NCBI RefSeq assembly: GCF_019345465.1
Contig: NZ_JAHKRC010000010.1
Coordinates: 124,001-188,000, forward strand
Reading direction: 5' to 3'
From: Pseudomonas sp. NKUCC02_KPG
Lineage (GTDB): Bacteria; Pseudomonadota; Gammaproteobacteria; Pseudomonadales; Pseudomonadaceae
DNA length: 64,000 nt
Shown: piece after piece, positions 17,030 through 26,378 of the stretch
How positions within the stretch are numbered: position 1 is the stretch's first letter
Layout of the letters: each line of letters opens with the position of its first letter
Translations under genes and position numbers: made by a program
Notes under the pieces: generated by a model
The model's database searches: none
Seen by the model: only the letters and a program-made list of their open reading frames with translations
Told to the model about the DNA's origin: nothing

Positions 17030-18202
17030 ATGGAGTTCGCCTTTACCCAGGAACACTTGATGATTCGCGACAGCGCCGAGCGCTTTCTCGCCACGGCCAG
17101 TGATTCCCACGCCGTGCGCGCAAGCATGATTCGCTCAGACGGCTACGATCCCGAGGTCTGGCAGCGCATCGGCCTGGAGCTGTGCTGGCCGGCCCTGATG
17201 GTCCCCGAGCGTTTCGGTGGTATGGGCCTGGGGTTTGTCGAGCTGGCGATCCTGCTGGAGCAAAGCGGTCGTTTTCTGCTGGGCTCGCCGCTCTTCGCCA
17301 CCACCTGCCTGGCCACCCCGGCCCTGCTGTCGGGACACAACCCGGCGCTGCAAGAGCGCTGGCTCAGCGCGATTGCCGGTGGTGAAACCCGTGCGACCCT
17401 GGCGTTCGCCAGTGGCTCCGGATGGGATGCGCACAGCGTGCAAGCCGTCGCCCAGGCCTGCACGGGGGGGTTTAATCTCACCGGTTGTTACACCAAGGTC
17501 ATCGACGGGGCGCAAGCGGACCTGTTGATCGTCGCTGCGCGTACGCCTGGCAGCGAGGGGGAATCGGGTATCAGCCTTTTCGCCATCGACGCCGATACGC
17601 CGGGCCTGGTGCGCACTGCCCTGCCCACACTGGATCAGACACGACGCCTGGCACGGGTCGAACTGCAGAATGTATTCGTAAGCGATGCGCAGTTGCTCTG
17701 CGCCCCCGACCAAGGCTGGCCGGTACTGCGGGAGAGCTTGCAGATCGCCGCCGCGGGCCTGGCTGCCGAACAGACCGGGGGCGCGCAACAAGTCCTCGAC
17801 CTGACCCTGGCGTACATCGCTGAACGCAGGCAGTTCAGCCGCACCATCGCCAGCTTCCAGGCGATCAAGCACCGCTGTGCCGACATGATGTTGCAGGTCG
17901 AGTGCGCCCGCTCCGCGGTCTATTACGCCGCCTGCGTAGCTCAGGAGCACCTAGACCCCGACGGTGACAAAACTGTGGCCAGGGAATTGGTGATGGCCAC
18001 CGCCACGGCGAAGATCCATGCCAGCGAAGCGTTTTTCAACTGCGCCGCCGAGTCGATCCAGATGCATGGCGGCGTGGGTTTTACCTGGGAATACGACCCG
18101 CACCTGTACTTCAAGCGCGCCCGCGCCAGCGAGCAATTGCTGGGCAGCCCAGCACTGCATCGCGAACGCCTGGCGGCACACCTGTTCGGAGAAGACGCAT
18201 GA
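17030..18202 (+). CDS. Acyl-CoA dehydrogenase, beta-type half of a heteromeric pair
   Basis: A 390-aa ACAD-fold protein. It has IQMHGGVGFTWEYDPHLYFK near residues 340-359 and YIAERRQFSRTIASFQAIKH in the C-terminal helical domain. It lacks an NEIQR motif, which the next gene supplies, and overlaps that gene by 4 nt (ATGA), supporting a heteromeric enzyme. The pair is the first element of the plus-strand unit leading to hsaD. Likely a steroid side-chain or ring C/D acyl-CoA; substrate not assignable. Confidence 0.85.
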   Translation: MEFAFTQEHLMIRDSAERFLATASDSHAVRASMIRSDGYDPEVWQRIGLELCWPALMVPERFGGMGLGFVELAILLEQSGRFLLGSPLFATTCLATPALLSGHNPALQERWLSAIAGGETRATLAFASGSGWDAHSVQAVAQACTGGFNLTGCYTKVIDGAQADLLIVAARTPGSEGESGISLFAIDADTPGLVRTALPTLDQTRRLARVELQNVFVSDAQLLCAPDQGWPVLRESLQIAAAGLAAEQTGGAQQVLDLTLAYIAERRQFSRTIASFQAIKHRCADMMLQVECARSAVYYAACVAQEHLDPDGDKTVARELVMATATAKIHASEAFFNCAAESIQMHGGVGFTWEYDPHLYFKRARASEQLLGSPALHRERLAAHLFGEDA

Positions 18203-19392
18203 AAATCGGTTTCAGCAATGCCGACGAGGCTTTCCGTCGCGAGGTCGCTCAATGGTTGGAAGAACACCTGAGTGGCGAGTTTGCACCGTTGCGCTTTCGC
18301 GGCGGTCCCGGGGACGAGCACAGCTTTCCCGAAGAACGCAAAGCCTGGGAACGTGAACTCGCCGCAGGTGCCTGGATCGGCATGGGTTGGTCAAGGGAGC
18401 ATGGTGGACGCGGCCTGAGCCTCTGCCAGCAGGTGATATTCCATGAGGAATATGCGCGCGCCGGCGGTCCCGGACGCATGGGCCATATTGGCGAAGGGCT
18501 GGTCGGCCCGACACTCGCCACCTTCGGCACTCCGGCCCAGCAACAGCGCCTGTTGCCTGGCATCCTCGGTGGCAACGAGTTCTGGTGCCAGGGCTACTCT
18601 GAACCCGGTGCCGGTTCAGACCTGGCGAATGTACAAACCCGGGCCAGGCTTGACGCCACGGGCGAAAACTGGCTGATCAGCGGCCAGAAGGTCTGGACCT
18701 CCCTGGCCCACGAAGCCGACTGGTGTTTTGTTTTGGCGCGTACCGAACCCGGCAGTCAAGGGCATCACGGTTTGTCGTTCCTGCTGGTACCGATGGCCCA
18801 GACGCAGATCCGCGTGCATCCCATCCAGCAACTGACCGGCACCAGTGAGTTCAACGAAGTGTTTTTCGATCAGGCGGTGACACACGCCGATAACCTGATC
18901 GGCCAACCGGGCGACGGCTGGAAAATCGCCATGGGCCTGCTCGGTTTCGAGCGCGGTGCCTCGACGCTGGGCCAGCAAATGCAGTTTCACAATGAACTCG
19001 ACGAGATCATTCGAATCGCTCGCGCCAATGGTGCTTCACGCGACCCACTGCTGCGCCAGCGTATCGCCCAGGCATGGGCCGGGCTCAAGGTGTTGCGCTA
19101 TAACTCGTTGCGCATGCTCTCAGGTCCACAAGATGGCAGTCTCGCCCGCGAAGCCATGATCTACAAACTGGCCTGGTCAACCTGGCATTCAAACCTCGGG
19201 AAGCTGGCGATGGACGTGTTGGGCGACGATGCCGAAATCCTTGATGGCGAGTCCTATCAGTTAAGCCGCCTTCAATCGCTGTTTCTGTTTACCCGCGCCG
19301 ATACGATTTATGGCGGCAGTAATGAGATCCAGCGCAATATCATTGCCGAGCGTGCTCTGGGTATGCCGCGGGAGGCGCGAGTGCGGGAATAA
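18199..19392 (+). CDS. Acyl-CoA dehydrogenase, alpha-type half of a heteromeric pair
   Basis: A 397-aa ACAD. It has GYSEPGAGSDLANVQT (about residues 133-148), VWTSLAHEADW, and the C-terminal GGSNEIQRNIIAERALGMP. The QMHGG element is missing and present in the overlapping upstream gene. Translationally coupled to 17030-18202. Resembles FadE17/FadE-type alpha subunits of steroid-degrading bacteria. The unit ends here, with 300 bp before hsaD. Confidence 0.85.
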   Translation: MKIGFSNADEAFRREVAQWLEEHLSGEFAPLRFRGGPGDEHSFPEERKAWERELAAGAWIGMGWSREHGGRGLSLCQQVIFHEEYARAGGPGRMGHIGEGLVGPTLATFGTPAQQQRLLPGILGGNEFWCQGYSEPGAGSDLANVQTRARLDATGENWLISGQKVWTSLAHEADWCFVLARTEPGSQGHHGLSFLLVPMAQTQIRVHPIQQLTGTSEFNEVFFDQAVTHADNLIGQPGDGWKIAMGLLGFERGASTLGQQMQFHNELDEIIRIARANGASRDPLLRQRIAQAWAGLKVLRYNSLRMLSGPQDGSLAREAMIYKLAWSTWHSNLGKLAMDVLGDDAEILDGESYQLSRLQSLFLFTRADTIYGGSNEIQRNIIAERALGMPREARVRE

Positions 19393-19525
19393 CCCGTCCA
19401 CGCGGGAACCCTTCGTTTGACACCCACCGCAGCAACGGGTGGCCGCAGATCAAAGCAATGCTGACGATCGTGACCTTGCGCGGTGGCTTCACCTATGAGT
19501 GATTAGCGGCAAGTGCCTAGGCATA

Positions 19526-19543
19526 CATCATCCGATGGGACAA
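19526..19543. promoter_or_regulatory. Operator-like site, reverse orientation
   Basis: CATCATCCGATGGGACAA, near match to the shared element, 8 bp before a second copy. Confidence 0.5.
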
Positions 19544-19551
19544 TCGCCGCG

Positions 19552-19569
19552 TGGTCTGAACGGACGATG
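19552..19569. promoter_or_regulatory. Regulon operator upstream of hsaD
   Basis: TGGTCTGAACGGACGATG, plus-orientation match with core GTCTGAACGGAC, 125 bp before ATG 19695. Confidence 0.65.
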
Positions 19570-19694
19570 CCGGCAATCCCCCACGGCCCCAGCATTCATG
19601 GATGCACACCACGTCAGGTGCAGCGTTCCCCTTCAGCTTGCTGTCGCGCCCGGCGCGGTTGTGCTCTATGAATCCGCAGAAAATGGAGAACCCC

Positions 19695-20531
19695 ATGAAC
19701 CAACCCGTAGACCTGCCTCTGCCCGTCGGCCATTACGCAACGCTGCCCAACAACGGTTTGCGCCTGCACTATCTGGATGAAGGCACGGGCCCCGTGGTGC
19801 TGTGGCTGCACGGCAGCGGACCGGGCGCCAGTGGTTTCAGCAACTTCAAAGGCAACTACCCGCAATTCGTCGCCGCCGGCTATCGCAACATTGTGCTCGA
19901 CCTGCCGGGTTTCGGCCGTTCGGACAAACCCGAGGGCACCCAGTACAACCTGGATTTCTTCGTCGACTGCGTGGCGGCGTTCCTGGACGCCGTTGGCGTG
20001 AAGCGCTGCACCCTGTTGGGTAACTCGCTGGGTGGCGCGATTGCCCTGGGCCTGGCCCTGCGTCTGCCGCAACTGCCCCAAAGCCTTATCCTGCTGGCAC
20101 CGGGCGGTGTAGAGGAACGGGAAACCTACTTCAAGATGGAAGGTATCGTGCGCATGGTCAGCCTGTTCAGCGCCGGCCCCATTGGCATGGACGAGATGCG
20201 CAGCATGATGCGCCTGCAGTTGTTCGATGATTCGATCCTGCCGGACAGCCTGTTGCAAGAACGCGTGGCCGTGGCAGTGACCCAGCCCAAGAACCTGTTC
20301 AGCACGATGATGGTGCCGAACATGGAAGCGCGTCTGGGTGAGATCCAGTGTCCGATCCTCGGTTTCTGGGGCACCAATGATCACTTCAACCCGATCAGTG
20401 GCGCACAGCGCATCATCGACGGCGCGCCAAACGCCCGATTCATCGTACTCAACCGCTGCGGGCATTGGGTCCAGGTGGAACACCGCGATTTGTTCAACCG
20501 CAGCTGCATCGACTTCCTGCAGAACGGTTGA
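19695..20531 (+). CDS. hsaD: Meta-cleavage product hydrolase HsaD/TesD (4,9-DSHA hydrolase)
   Basis: A 278-aa alpha/beta-hydrolase. ATG 19695 has GGAG 6 bases upstream; a longer frame to 19602 is unlikely. Oxyanion loop LHGSGPGASGFSNF (about 36-49), nucleophile elbow GNSLGGA (Ser about 113), acid in WGTNDHFNP and base in RCGHWVQVEH complete the catalytic triad. It hydrolyses the ring A meta-cleavage product to the C/D fragment acid and a 2-hydroxyhexadienoate. Its partner hsaC lies on the opposite strand 3 kb away, under the same operator type. Confidence 0.9.
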   Translation: MNQPVDLPLPVGHYATLPNNGLRLHYLDEGTGPVVLWLHGSGPGASGFSNFKGNYPQFVAAGYRNIVLDLPGFGRSDKPEGTQYNLDFFVDCVAAFLDAVGVKRCTLLGNSLGGAIALGLALRLPQLPQSLILLAPGGVEERETYFKMEGIVRMVSLFSAGPIGMDEMRSMMRLQLFDDSILPDSLLQERVAVAVTQPKNLFSTMMVPNMEARLGEIQCPILGFWGTNDHFNPISGAQRIIDGAPNARFIVLNRCGHWVQVEHRDLFNRSCIDFLQNG

Positions 20532-20550
20532 TCCCCCAACACCCCCCGCC

Positions 20551-20584
20551 CTCTGCAGGCGCGAGCTTGCTCGAACCTGCAGAG
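20551..20584. repeat. Hairpin between convergent hsaD and OYE genes
   Basis: Arms CTCTGCAGG/CCTGCAGAG with an inner CGAGC/GCTCG pairing. No T-run. It lies between two converging stops and may act as a bidirectional terminator or a short extragenic palindrome. Confidence 0.55.
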
Positions 20585-20591
20585 AGGTGAC

Positions 20592-21824
20592 TTAGCGATC
20601 TGCCGCCGGCTGGCTATTCAACACGGCATCACCGGGCTGGCCCAGCACACAAGAGGTGCCGCCAGGGGTGTACATCATCGCCACACAGCGGTTGCAGGCG
20701 GTGCAGATCGAGTCGCGGCTGACGCCACTTTGGAGCTTGTTGACGTAGTCATTCTCGGCCAGCAATACCCTGCCCAAGGCGACCAGGTCGAAGCCCTCGG
20801 CCATGAGCATTTCGATGCTCGCCAGGCTCTTGGCGCCGCCCAGATAAGCCAGTGGCATTTTCACCGCGGCACGCACCTTGCGCGCATGTTCCAGCAAATA
20901 CAGTTCACGGAATTCAACGGTGGGCTCTTTACGGCGCTGGATGGCCATCGCAAAAGCAATCAACTTGTTCTTCTGCTGAACGCGATTTTCCTTGGGGAAC
21001 GAGGACCCGAACATGGTCGTGATCGACTCGGCGTTCATCCCGGCACTGAGCACCAGCAGGTGCGCACCCTCCTCTTCCAGCATGCGGGCGATCTGCGCCC
21101 CGTCTTCGGCACTGTTACCGGCACGCACGCCTTCAGTGACGCTGTATTTGCAGATCACCGCCATCTCCTTGCCGACCGCATCCAGCACTGCACGCAGCAC
21201 CCGGCGCGGAAAGCGCAGACGGTTTTCCAGGCTGCCGCCGTACTGGTCGCGGCGCTTGTTGTACATCGGCGAAATGAACTGGCTGAGCAAGTAGCCGTGG
21301 CCCATGTGGATTTCCACGGCATCGAAACCCGCCTGGCGTGCCAGGCGCGCTCCTTGTGCGAAGTCGCGCACCACTTGCTGCATGTCGGCTTCGTTCATTG
21401 CCTGTTTGAGGAACATGCCACTCATCAAGCCGATCTTGTTGAAGCCGCCGCTGGCTGACAGCGGACGTTTGGTCGAGCGTTCGCGGATGAAGGTAAAGCA
21501 ACCGCCGTGGGTAATCTGCGCGCTGGCCAGACCACCTGCCTGGTGCACACCGTCGGTCAGGGCCTTGAAGTGCGGCAGGCTGGATTGGGTAAGGGTCAAT
21601 TGATTGGGCAGCGTGCGGCCATCGCTGCTCACCGCGCAATAGGCCACGGTGGTCATGGCGGTGCCCCCAGCGACCAGGGCCGAGTGCAACTTCACCAATT
21701 GTTTGGAAGGAGCGCCCTGGACGCTCATGCCCTCGTTGGTGGCGGACTTGATAAACCGGTTTTTCAGGGTCAGTGGGCCAATCGCGATAGGACTGAAGGG
21801 TAATGGGGTCGGACGAGGGTTCAT
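20592..21824 (-). CDS. NADH:flavin oxidoreductase (old yellow enzyme family) with C-terminal cysteine motif
   Basis: A 410-aa TIM-barrel flavoprotein. FMN-domain features include GFDAVEIHMGHGYLLSQF (about residues 165-182) and RRDQYGGSLENRLRF. The C-terminus carries CTACNRC plus a further Cys 12 residues on, a near match to the 4Fe-4S motif of 2,4-dienoyl-CoA reductase and BaiCD/BaiH. The extra FAD/NADH domain of those enzymes (another 250-300 aa) is absent. It is 73 bp downstream of the first DUF1302 gene. Reduction of a steroid double bond is a reasonable guess. Confidence 0.82.
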   Translation of the reverse strand: MNPRPTPLPFSPIAIGPLTLKNRFIKSATNEGMSVQGAPSKQLVKLHSALVAGGTAMTTVAYCAVSSDGRTLPNQLTLTQSSLPHFKALTDGVHQAGGLASAQITHGGCFTFIRERSTKRPLSASGGFNKIGLMSGMFLKQAMNEADMQQVVRDFAQGARLARQAGFDAVEIHMGHGYLLSQFISPMYNKRRDQYGGSLENRLRFPRRVLRAVLDAVGKEMAVICKYSVTEGVRAGNSAEDGAQIARMLEEEGAHLLVLSAGMNAESITTMFGSSFPKENRVQQKNKLIAFAMAIQRRKEPTVEFRELYLLEHARKVRAAVKMPLAYLGGAKSLASIEMLMAEGFDLVALGRVLLAENDYVNKLQSGVSRDSICTACNRCVAMMYTPGGTSCVLGQPGDAVLNSQPAADR

Positions 21825-21897
21825 GACAGGCCTCTCTTTGTTGTTATCAGGCTAAAAATGAAGGCCGCATCGCCATCTGGCGACGCAGCCATGATCA

Positions 21898-23538
21898 TCA
21901 GAAGGTGTACTTGGCGTTGAGCGACAGGTAATCGCGGTCAGCCAGCAGTCGGCCTTGGGCGACATCCGGCGAGCTCAGATAGGCGACATAGGTCATGCCG
22001 ATCTGGAAGTTGCCCAGGTACTTGAAATCGCCACCCACGGTCAGACGCTTCTCGTCACGGCCCAGGCCCTGATAGGCGCTGCCGTCGACGTTCTGCGTCC
22101 AGACCACTTTGGTGCTCAGATCCAGGCCCGTGGCGATGGACGGGTAATCCATGTAGGCACCAATGCCCAGCAGGGTCGAACCGCGGGTCTGGGTCTTGGA
22201 CTCGAACGTGTCAAAAGTGCCGTCCACGCCGACCCCGCCGCCAGTGATCGTCAGACTGTCCACCCCGGCGATGTGTTGATGCACCACTTCGCCCATGAAG
22301 GTCGTCTGATGGGCGAGAAAGCTTGGGCCCAGGATGTACATGGCGTTGAGGTTGCCTTGCCAGATCTGCCCGGTGGTGGGTGCGCCGTTGTTCAGGTACA
22401 CCGACGCACCATCGCGGTAGCTCAGGTCACCGGCGTACTGCACCGCGTCGCCAACCTTGGAGGTGAAACTGATCCCCGTCAGCTTGACGTCTTCGAAGTA
22501 ACCCAGGCGATAGGTCGGCGCGGAGCCGTCATGGCCGATGCTCTTGAGCGAGGAGTATTGGGTGGCGCCGGTGAAGTCGAAGAACATCGAGCCGATGCGC
22601 TCGTTATAGCGATAATGGAACAGCCCCACTTCGGTGTTTTCGGTGATTCTGTAGCGCACACCCAGGCCCCATTGGCCGCTGTCGCTGGCGTCTTTTTCAC
22701 CGCCATAACCGACCGCCAGACCGTTGGGCAGGCGCTCGACCACACCGCTGCCCAAGCGGAAGAACTCGGCTCCGGGGCCGAACGTGTCGCTGCCGAAGTA
22801 GTCGCCCACGGGGTTGAGCTGGGTCTTTTCCCACTCGTACTGGTAATAACCCACCAACGCCAGGTTTTCATTCAGCGACCACGATCCGGATATCTGCCCG
22901 ACCGGCAAGTACGAGTCCTTGGCCTCGGTACCCGGCACGTTGAACTTGGTGGCGTCCACCGGAGCCTGGCCCTGGCTGATGTTAGGCCAGAACAGGCTCT
23001 CGCCCCAGGCCACCAGATGCCGCCCGGCCTTGATGGACAGGTACTGGGTCTCGCCGACATCGAAGTTGCCATACACATATGCATCGAGCAGACGCGCCAT
23101 GCTGCCACTGAGCCTGCGGGTTTCGTCGCTGAAACCATCACTGTGGCCGACCTTGTTCACGGTCTGCGGTGAGTTATTGGCGTTTTTCTGGTTGTAGACA
23201 TCGTCGTAAAACTGACTGCCGCGCAACACCGCACCGAGGTTGTCGTGCTTGAGTTGCAACTCGCCGAACAGGCTGAGGCGGTTGTTGATCAACGAGCCGC
23301 GCTTGAAGTTGCGCGTGCCATCGTCGTTGTTCGGGTCGTTGAGGTATTGACTCGCCTGCTTGGCGGTACGCATGGACGCGGTGTAGTTGACCGTCAGCGA
23401 CGAATCCAGGGTGGTGTTTTCCCCCAGTTCAATAGTCGGTGCGGCGCAGGCTGTGGCACTGGCGATGGTAATGGCCGTTGCCAGCAGGCAGCGGCTAGCG
23501 GTCAGATTCCCCGAATGGCGCGCGACAGTGTTTCGCAT
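21898..23538 (-). CDS. DUF1302 outer-membrane beta-barrel protein (copy 1)
   Basis: A 546-aa protein with an N-terminal export signal (LLATAITIASATACAA, about residues 18-33) and a long beta-rich barrel ending in an aromatic residue (NAKYTF). DUF1302 hallmarks include NFKRGSLINNRLSL, GRHLVAWGESLFWPN and LAHQTTFMGEV. The start at 23538 is chosen because AAAGGAG lies 7 bases before it; an ATG 6 nt further upstream is too close to that site. Likely an outer-membrane channel for hydrophobic substrate. Paralogue at 36436-38103. Confidence 0.85.
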   Translation of the reverse strand: MRNTVARHSGNLTASRCLLATAITIASATACAAPTIELGENTTLDSSLTVNYTASMRTAKQASQYLNDPNNDDGTRNFKRGSLINNRLSLFGELQLKHDNLGAVLRGSQFYDDVYNQKNANNSPQTVNKVGHSDGFSDETRRLSGSMARLLDAYVYGNFDVGETQYLSIKAGRHLVAWGESLFWPNISQGQAPVDATKFNVPGTEAKDSYLPVGQISGSWSLNENLALVGYYQYEWEKTQLNPVGDYFGSDTFGPGAEFFRLGSGVVERLPNGLAVGYGGEKDASDSGQWGLGVRYRITENTEVGLFHYRYNERIGSMFFDFTGATQYSSLKSIGHDGSAPTYRLGYFEDVKLTGISFTSKVGDAVQYAGDLSYRDGASVYLNNGAPTTGQIWQGNLNAMYILGPSFLAHQTTFMGEVVHQHIAGVDSLTITGGGVGVDGTFDTFESKTQTRGSTLLGIGAYMDYPSIATGLDLSTKVVWTQNVDGSAYQGLGRDEKRLTVGGDFKYLGNFQIGMTYVAYLSSPDVAQGRLLADRDYLSLNAKYTF

Positions 23539-23610
23539 AAACATGCTCCTTTCCTATTGTTGTTGTTTTTTCTTGTGTCGCCACAGCATGAAAAAAGCCG
23601 GTTCCGCGCA

Positions 23611-23628
23611 CATCGTCCGTTTGGTAAG
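23611..23628. promoter_or_regulatory. Operator copy upstream of DUF1302 copy 1
   Basis: CATCGTCCGTTTGGTAAG, left half perfect, right half poor; 73 bp before the DUF1302 start. Confidence 0.5.
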
Positions 23629-23639
23629 ACGGATGGGCC

Positions 23640-25280
23640 TCAGGCCTGAGCATTGCTTGCCACCACCGCGCGCAATTCGTTCTTCGCCACCTTGCTCGAC
23701 GGATTGAGGGGCAAGGCGGTGAAAAAGCGCACCTGACGCGGCACCTTGTAATTGGCCATCTGCTCGCGGCTCCAGACGATCAGTTGCGTCTCGTCAAGTA
23801 CTTCACCTTCGCGCAGCACCACGCAGGCACATCCGACTTCGCCCATGCGTTCGTCGGCAATGCCGATCACCGCCACCTGGGCAATTGCCGGATGCCTGAT
23901 CAGCGCCGCTTCGATTTCCGCGGGGTAGCAGTTGAAACCGCCGACGATGAACATGTCCTTCAGGCGGTCGGTGATGATCAGGTTGCCCGCCTCGTCCAGG
24001 CGCCCGACATCGCCGGTGTGCAGCCAGCCCTCGGCGTCGATCGCTTCACGGGTCGCTTCGGGGTTCTGGAAATAGCCCTGCATGATGTGGAAGCCACGCA
24101 GGCAGATCTCACCGGTAAGCCCGGCGTCCAATGCCTGGTTGTCCGGGTCGCGAATGCTCACTTCGGTCCCGGCAATCGGCCGTCCGCTGGTACCGGCGAT
24201 CACCTGCGCCGAGTCCTGGGGATCGCAGATCGTCGCCAGCCCGCCGCACTCGGTCAGGCCATAAGCAGTGGTGACCACGGCAAATCCCAACTCGTTGCGC
24301 ATGCGCTCGATCAGGCTCGGTGGAATGCTGGCCGAACCGGTGACCGCAATGCGCAGGCTCGACAGGTCGGTCTGCCGGAGTTGCGGGTGGGCCAGCAGCG
24401 ACAGGTACAGGGTCGGCGCGCCGGGCAAGACGCTGATGCGCTCTCGGGCAATGCGCTGGAAGACTTCTTCTGCGTCGAACACCGCATGCGGCAGGATGGT
24501 CGCCCCACCGATCAGGCAAGTCAGCCAACCGGCCTTGTAGCCGAAGGCGTGGAAGAACGGATTGACGATCAGGTAGCGGTCGCCCGGCACCAGGCCGATG
24601 ACCTTGACGTATTCGCTGAAGGCGCGCAGGTTCTGGCCTTGGCCGCTCATCACGCCCTTGGGTTTACCGGTCGTACCGGAGGTGAACAACAGGTCGCACA
24701 TGTCATCGGGGCCGACCGCCAATGCACGGCGCCTGGCACTCTCGGCATCAACGCTCGCGGCACCGCGCAGGAACTGTTCAAGCGTCAGATCCGAAGACCG
24801 CTCGGGGCTATCGCCATCAATAATCACCAGGTGTTCGAGGCTGACCGGCCGATGGGGAGCGAGCAGCGCCGGGTAGTCGACATCAAGAAAGCGCTGCTGG
24901 ACAAACAACAGCCGGCATCCGCTGCGTTCCAACACATCGGCGGCCTCAAGGCCCTTCATACGCGTATTGATCGGCACCAGCACGGCACCGGCGCATTGAA
25001 TGCCCAGTGCCGCGAGGATCCAGTCACCGCTGTTCGGTGCCCAGACACCGACCCGGTCGCCAGCCTGAATGCCCAGCGCCATCAAGCCCCGGGCAAAGCC
25101 CATGACCCGTTCTGGCAGCTGGGCATAATCAATGCTCAGTCCGTTATCTTCGATGGCCGTGCGCCCGGCAAAACGTTTGGCGCTTTGGAACACCAACCGG
25201 GCAATGGTGGTGGGCACGTCGCTCAGCGGCAGGGAAATCTTCAGGCTCTGGTTCATCGTAGGCTCGCTGATCTGCATCAT
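23640..25280 (-). CDS. fadD3: FadD3-type acyl-CoA ligase (HIP-CoA synthetase)
   Basis: A 546-aa ANL-family ligase. The ATP-binding loop DLLFTSGTTGKPKGVMSG (about residues 191-208), YGLTECGG, GWLHTGDVG and the hinge/lysine region KDMFIVGGFNCYP ... NPSSKVAKNEL are intact. It resembles mycobacterial FadD3, which activates the 3a-alpha-H-4-alpha(3'-propanoate)-7a-beta-methylhexahydro-1,5-indanedione (HIP) side chain. The start overlaps the kshB stop (ATGA); an internal ATG at 25256 is an alternative start. Third gene in the hsaA-kshB-fadD3 unit. Confidence 0.88.
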   Translation of the reverse strand: MMQISEPTMNQSLKISLPLSDVPTTIARLVFQSAKRFAGRTAIEDNGLSIDYAQLPERVMGFARGLMALGIQAGDRVGVWAPNSGDWILAALGIQCAGAVLVPINTRMKGLEAADVLERSGCRLLFVQQRFLDVDYPALLAPHRPVSLEHLVIIDGDSPERSSDLTLEQFLRGAASVDAESARRRALAVGPDDMCDLLFTSGTTGKPKGVMSGQGQNLRAFSEYVKVIGLVPGDRYLIVNPFFHAFGYKAGWLTCLIGGATILPHAVFDAEEVFQRIARERISVLPGAPTLYLSLLAHPQLRQTDLSSLRIAVTGSASIPPSLIERMRNELGFAVVTTAYGLTECGGLATICDPQDSAQVIAGTSGRPIAGTEVSIRDPDNQALDAGLTGEICLRGFHIMQGYFQNPEATREAIDAEGWLHTGDVGRLDEAGNLIITDRLKDMFIVGGFNCYPAEIEAALIRHPAIAQVAVIGIADERMGEVGCACVVLREGEVLDETQLIVWSREQMANYKVPRQVRFFTALPLNPSSKVAKNELRAVVASNAQA

Positions 25281-26299
25281 TCGGGAAAACGGATACGCAA
25301 GTGGGTGCTGGTCGGCACGGCCTGGCAGGCCAGGATCCAGCCTTCGGCCAGCTCACCGCTGTCCAGCGCATCGTTGTGCAAAAGTTCGACCTCGCCACTG
25401 TCCAGCGTGCACATGCACGAGGCGCAGCCACCCACCCGGCAGGCGCTGGGGGGATTAAGGCCGGCACGCTCCATCGCTGCCAGCACGGTTTCACCGCTGT
25501 CGCAGGCCAGGCTGTAGTCCTCGCCATCCAGGCGCACTGATAACTGCGCAGCCATCGCCGCTTCACTGCTGACCATCAGGGGCTGTTCGCCTTCGCCAGG
25601 CAGCGAGACAAAACGTTCCACATGAACCCGGCCGCCGGGCAGTCCCAGGCTTTTCAGGGCACTGACCGCTGCATCCATAAATGGCCCCGGGCCACAGATA
25701 AATGCCTGGGCGTCTGTGAACGGACGCGCCAACTCAGCCAATTGCTCGACGGTCGGAATGCCCTGCACCGAATCGAGCCAATGGACAATCTGCAGGCGTT
25801 GCGGATGCGCGCTGGCCAGGGCTTTGAGTTCGTCGCGAAAGATCACCGAGGCTTCATCCCGGTTGGCGTAGATCAACAGAATCCTGCCGTGGCCAGCCAA
25901 TAACGCCGAGCGCAGGATTGAAAAAACCGGCGTCACGCCACTGCCGCCGCCGAACAGCAGCATGTCGTCGTCCAGACTACGGGGCACAAAAACCCCGGCG
26001 GGCGGCAGCACCTCCAGGGTTTGACCGGCCTGCAGCTCGCCGCAAAGCCAGTTCGAAGCCCGGCCGTCACGCACGCGCTTGACCGTCACTCGCAAGGGTT
26101 CGCCGAGCAACGGCGTGCTCGACAACGAATAGCAGCGCGGCAACCAGTCGCCTTCGTAGGGGATGCGTAAGGTCAGGAACTGGCCAGGCTGATAACGGAA
26201 ACGTTCGCCAAGATGCTCGGGCACGTCGAATACCAGGGAACGCGCATCAGCGGTTTCCTCGATCACTCGCGCCACGCGCAGGGCATGATAATTGTTCAT
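25277..26299 (-). CDS. kshB: 3-ketosteroid 9-alpha-hydroxylase reductase KshB-like
   Basis: A 340-aa ferredoxin-reductase-type protein. Domain order is FAD (RCYSLSSTP, about residue 56), NAD (LLFGGGSGVTPVFSI, about residue 115) and a C-terminal plant-type [2Fe-2S] domain with CRVGGCASC (Cx4Cx2C) and a distal Cys in ILAC. This is the KshB/PaaE layout and fits electron supply to the KshA-like oxygenase encoded 18 kb away. It lies 79 bp downstream of hsaA. Confidence 0.87.
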   Translation of the reverse strand: MNNYHALRVARVIEETADARSLVFDVPEHLGERFRYQPGQFLTLRIPYEGDWLPRCYSLSSTPLLGEPLRVTVKRVRDGRASNWLCGELQAGQTLEVLPPAGVFVPRSLDDDMLLFGGGSGVTPVFSILRSALLAGHGRILLIYANRDEASVIFRDELKALASAHPQRLQIVHWLDSVQGIPTVEQLAELARPFTDAQAFICGPGPFMDAAVSALKSLGLPGGRVHVERFVSLPGEGEQPLMVSSEAAMAAQLSVRLDGEDYSLACDSGETVLAAMERAGLNPPSACRVGGCASCMCTLDSGEVELLHNDALDSGELAEGWILACQAVPTSTHLRIRFPE

Positions 26300-26378
26300 A
26301 GGTCAGGTACTCATGACCACCTGCCCGTGCATCACGGGCAGGTGTAAACCCAAGGGTATCGAAACGGACACCATGGCT

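Larger units (their letters stand above)
19393..19694. other. 302-bp intergenic region with two operator copies
   Basis: No convincing gene is visible. The region holds the two facing operator-like sites at 19526-19543 and 19552-19569 ahead of hsaD, and a leader of about 125 bp. A short open frame at 19499-19780 overlaps the hsaD start and is not supported. Confidence 0.6.

Noticed and set aside
19499..19780. 93-aa frame ahead of hsaD
   Set aside because: It overlaps the hsaD start in another frame and covers two operator-like sites.
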